Assembly (NCBI GenBank): GCA_019636495.1
Contig: JAHBXL010000009.1
Span: 102,848 to 166,847, forward strand
Length of the DNA: 64,000 nucleotides
Direction: 5' to 3'
DNA from: Phycisphaeraceae bacterium
GTDB lineage: Bacteria; Planctomycetota; Phycisphaerae; Phycisphaerales; UBA1924
The notes beneath the pieces are model-generated. The model did not search any database. It saw only the letters and a list, made by a program, of their open reading frames with translations, and had not been told where the DNA came from. Positions 62,266 to 64,000 of the stretch are shown in pieces (position 1 is the stretch's first letter; each line of letters opens with the position of its first letter). The position numbers were made by a program, and so were the translations under genes.

Positions 62266-62324
62266 CAATCAATGCTATGCGCGGCACCAACTTCGGGCAC
62301 GACGGTCTTGACTGTCCGACCGCG

Positions 62325-63797
62325 TCAGTCCTCCGCCCGCTCGCCCTCGGGCGACATCTTGACAAGACGGGGATCGAACCGGCCGATCACGTCCACCAGG
62401 TCGCGCTGCTGCGCCATCACCTTGTGAATGTCCTTGTACACGCCCGGCACCTCGTCGAGCCCGGCCGACATCACCCGCACGCCCGCCGCGGCGAGTTCCC
62501 GCTTCACATTCCCCCACGCGAACGACTGCTTGGCCTTCGTCCGCGACATCACCCGGCCCGCGCCGTGGCTGGCGGACTTGAGCGATGCCTCCGAACCGCG
62601 GCCGACGACGACGAACCCCGGTGTCGCCATCGACCCCGGAATAACGCCCAACACGCCCGCGCCCGCCGGTGTCGCGCCCTTGCGGTGCACGACCAGTTCC
62701 TCGCGCGTGCCATCTGGCAGCGTGTGGGCCTCCTTCCACGCGAAGTTGTGGTGGTTCTCGATGTACGCCACCGCCTCCGCGCCAAGCGCCCGCACGATGT
62801 GCCGGTGGATGCACTCGTGGTTCGCCGCGGCGTACTCGCCCATCAGGTTCATCGCGTTCCAGTACTCGCGGCCCGGCTCCGAATCGAGATCCAGCCACGC
62901 CAGGTACGACAGGTCCTTGGGCAGTTCCGGACGCTGCTTCATCGCCAACTTGGAGTAGTAGTCGCACACCGCCGCGCCCGTGCCGCGCGATCCCGAGTGC
63001 GACAACAGCGCGAGGTACTGCCCCGCGGGCAGATCGAACCGCCAGCCGGAGCCGAACCCACTGTCCGCCTCGGCCGCCGCCGACCCCCGCCGCGAGATGT
63101 CCTCATCGGTGATCGTCAGCACGCCGAACTCGACGAAGTGATTGCCCGAGCCGCTCGTGCCCAGTTGCGACCACGCCTTGTCCTTGTGCTGCGCGGTGAT
63201 GTGCGAGATGCGCCAGTCGCTGTCGAGCACCTTGTGCTCGCGCTTGCGCTGGAACGCCGCGCCGATGCCGAAGCGCGTCTCCTTCTCAATCGCGTCCTCG
63301 AGCCTTGCCCGCAGGTGGTCGCTCTCGAGCATCGCCGGCGGCAGATCGAGCACGCTCAGCCGCATGCGGCATGCGATATCGACCCCCACCGCGTAGGGCA
63401 CCACCGCGTTGCGCGTCGCCAGCACGCCGCCGATCGGCAGGCCGTAGCCCACGTGCGCATCGGGCATCAACGCGCCCGCCGCGGCGATGGGCAGGCGGCA
63501 CGCGCGGGCCATCTGGTCCACCGACTCGGGCTCAAGATCGACACCCCAACTCTTCCACGGGGCGGGCTCATCGCGCTCGACGAATCCGGTGCGCGGCTTC
63601 TCGGCCAGTTCCGCCGCAAGCCGGTCGAAGACGGGGTCCTGCAGATAACCCTGCGGATTCTCGATCACGCCCTGCATCATGGCGCGCAGAGACTCCTTGG
63701 CGATCCCGGCCTGCGCAGCGCGAGCGCAGGCGCGCACGGCCAGCCGCAGCGCCTCGCCGTCGGGGATGCCGAGATTGGCCAGTTCACGGGCCTTCAT
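62325..63797 (-). CDS. rtcB: RNA ligase RtcB
   Basis: The 490-residue enzyme joins 2',3'-cyclic-phosphate or 3'-phosphate RNA ends to 5'-OH ends, using GTP and Mn2+. Motifs: MPDAHVGYGLPIGGV, GVDIACRMRLSVL (metal Cys), QLGTSGSGNHFVEFG, LLSHSGSRGTGA, ENHHNFAWKEAH, VHRKGATPA and ASHGAGRVMSRTKA, which contains the His nucleophile for GMP. A GTG two codons upstream (63803) is an alternative start. No RtcA or archease gene is nearby. It is immediately upstream of the manganese-riboswitch TerC gene; both are tied to Mn2+, though linkage may be chance. Confidence 0.97.
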   Translation of the reverse strand: MKARELANLGIPDGEALRLAVRACARAAQAGIAKESLRAMMQGVIENPQGYLQDPVFDRLAAELAEKPRTGFVERDEPAPWKSWGVDLEPESVDQMARACRLPIAAAGALMPDAHVGYGLPIGGVLATRNAVVPYAVGVDIACRMRLSVLDLPPAMLESDHLRARLEDAIEKETRFGIGAAFQRKREHKVLDSDWRISHITAQHKDKAWSQLGTSGSGNHFVEFGVLTITDEDISRRGSAAAEADSGFGSGWRFDLPAGQYLALLSHSGSRGTGAAVCDYYSKLAMKQRPELPKDLSYLAWLDLDSEPGREYWNAMNLMGEYAAANHECIHRHIVRALGAEAVAYIENHHNFAWKEAHTLPDGTREELVVHRKGATPAGAGVLGVIPGSMATPGFVVVGRGSEASLKSASHGAGRVMSRTKAKQSFAWGNVKRELAAAGVRVMSAGLDEVPGVYKDIHKVMAQQRDLVDVIGRFDPRLVKMSPEGERAED

Positions 63798-63857
63798 CGC
63801 CACACTCGCATGGGTGTGTGCGACACTATGCCATCGAACATGGAGCAGCCACCCCGG

Positions 63858-64000
63858 TCACTCGGTTTGCACGGCCCCTTCATCGTGCGCGAAGTGAACG
63901 GTCTCGTTCCTGAAGTCGATCTCGATGTGCCGGAAGCCGCGGAGCACGGGGAAGCCCACCACCGGCATCGCCGATGCGCCGGGTGGCAGAACAGAATCAT
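63858..64000 (-). CDS. C-terminal end of a retropepsin-like aspartyl protease (partial)
   Basis: Only the last 46 codons are inside the window; the frame ends at the TGA at 63858-63860. The visible peptide includes MPVVGFPVLRGFRHIEIDF, which resembles the C-terminal lobe pattern (IIGLDFLRRF-x-DF) of bacterial retropepsin-like proteases. The active-site Asp would lie outside the window. The call is tentative. Confidence 0.45.
   Translation of the reverse strand, partial: DSVLPPGASAMPVVGFPVLRGFRHIEIDFRNETVHFAHDEGAVQTE

Noticed and set aside
59294..62311. 1005-codon open frame on the plus strand
   Set aside because: It is antisense to two TerC genes and the riboswitch. The product is His/Arg/Asp-rich and lacks membrane helices or motifs.

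Overview
The window looks like chromosomal DNA of a GC-rich, flagellated, Gram-negative member of the Planctomycetota, most likely class Phycisphaerae. The evidence is a secreted protein ending in the PAPGAAALLGLGGL-RRRR type sorting tail, two surface proteins with an LExR-L-LA export motif near the N-terminus, a planctomycete-style dockerin tail, several RRxFL Tat signals, lpxK (lipid A), an OmpH/Skp-like chaperone, and a mur/ddl/ftsQ cluster. No phage, IS transposase, CRISPR array, rRNA or replication origin was seen. The lineage is an inference from sequence style.

Region 1 (1-15.1 kb, all minus strand) is a flagellar locus. In transcription order it runs: RDD membrane protein, TPR membrane protein, FlgN-like chaperone, cytoplasmic histidine kinase, NtrC-type sigma-54 activator, flgB, flgC, fliE, fliF, fliG, fliH, fliI, fliJ and a MotE-like protein cut by the window edge. 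Most junctions are short or overlapping. The kinase/activator pair probably times basal-body expression.

Region 2 (15.1-22.5 kb) holds a sugar ABC importer (Tat-type binding protein and two permeases, no ATPase) convergent with a GH2 beta-mannosidase-like enzyme. Between them lies a 1.5-kb cassette carrying a secreted DUF6263-like protein. It is bounded by a duplicated permease 3' end, paired hairpins and G-rich heptad arrays. tRNA-Lys(CTT) follows.

Region 3 (22.5-34.5 kb) contains rpmF-plsX-fabH (L32 and fatty-acid/phospholipid initiation), a lipoprotein, a sorted secreted protein with a clear promoter and terminator, a Tat-exported epimerase-like SDR, an ATP/ADP-translocase-like transporter, a Tat-type flavin amine oxidase, an M29 aminopeptidase and an OmpH-like chaperone.

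Region 4 (34.5-44.3 kb) contains a giant beta-helical surface protein split by one in-frame TAA, tRNA-Glu(CTC), greA, and the operon murC-murB-ddl-ftsQ plus a multi-pass membrane protein, closed by a terminator near 40.27 kb.

Region 5 (44.3-64 kb) contains a Nudix hydrolase, PilZ protein, nitrilase-family amidase, Maf, lpxK, serS, an FHA-GspE/PilB fusion ATPase, a flavodoxin/ferredoxin-NADP reductase, a class I aminotransferase, a LEPR-type CAP/choice-of-anchor protein, two TerC proteins (the first behind a yybP-ykoY manganese riboswitch), rtcB and a truncated retropepsin-like gene.

The most unusual signals are these: (i) a two-hairpin palindromic element carried in frame, in the same orientation and reading frame, inside both serS and the mannosidase; (ii) dispersed TTGGAT/GGGGATT/GGACCC heptad arrays, one with five GGGG tracts; (iii) the duplicated permease tail flanking a one-gene cassette; (iv) the nonsense-split surface protein; (v) the riboswitch ahead of terC; (vi) the FHA-GspE fusion.
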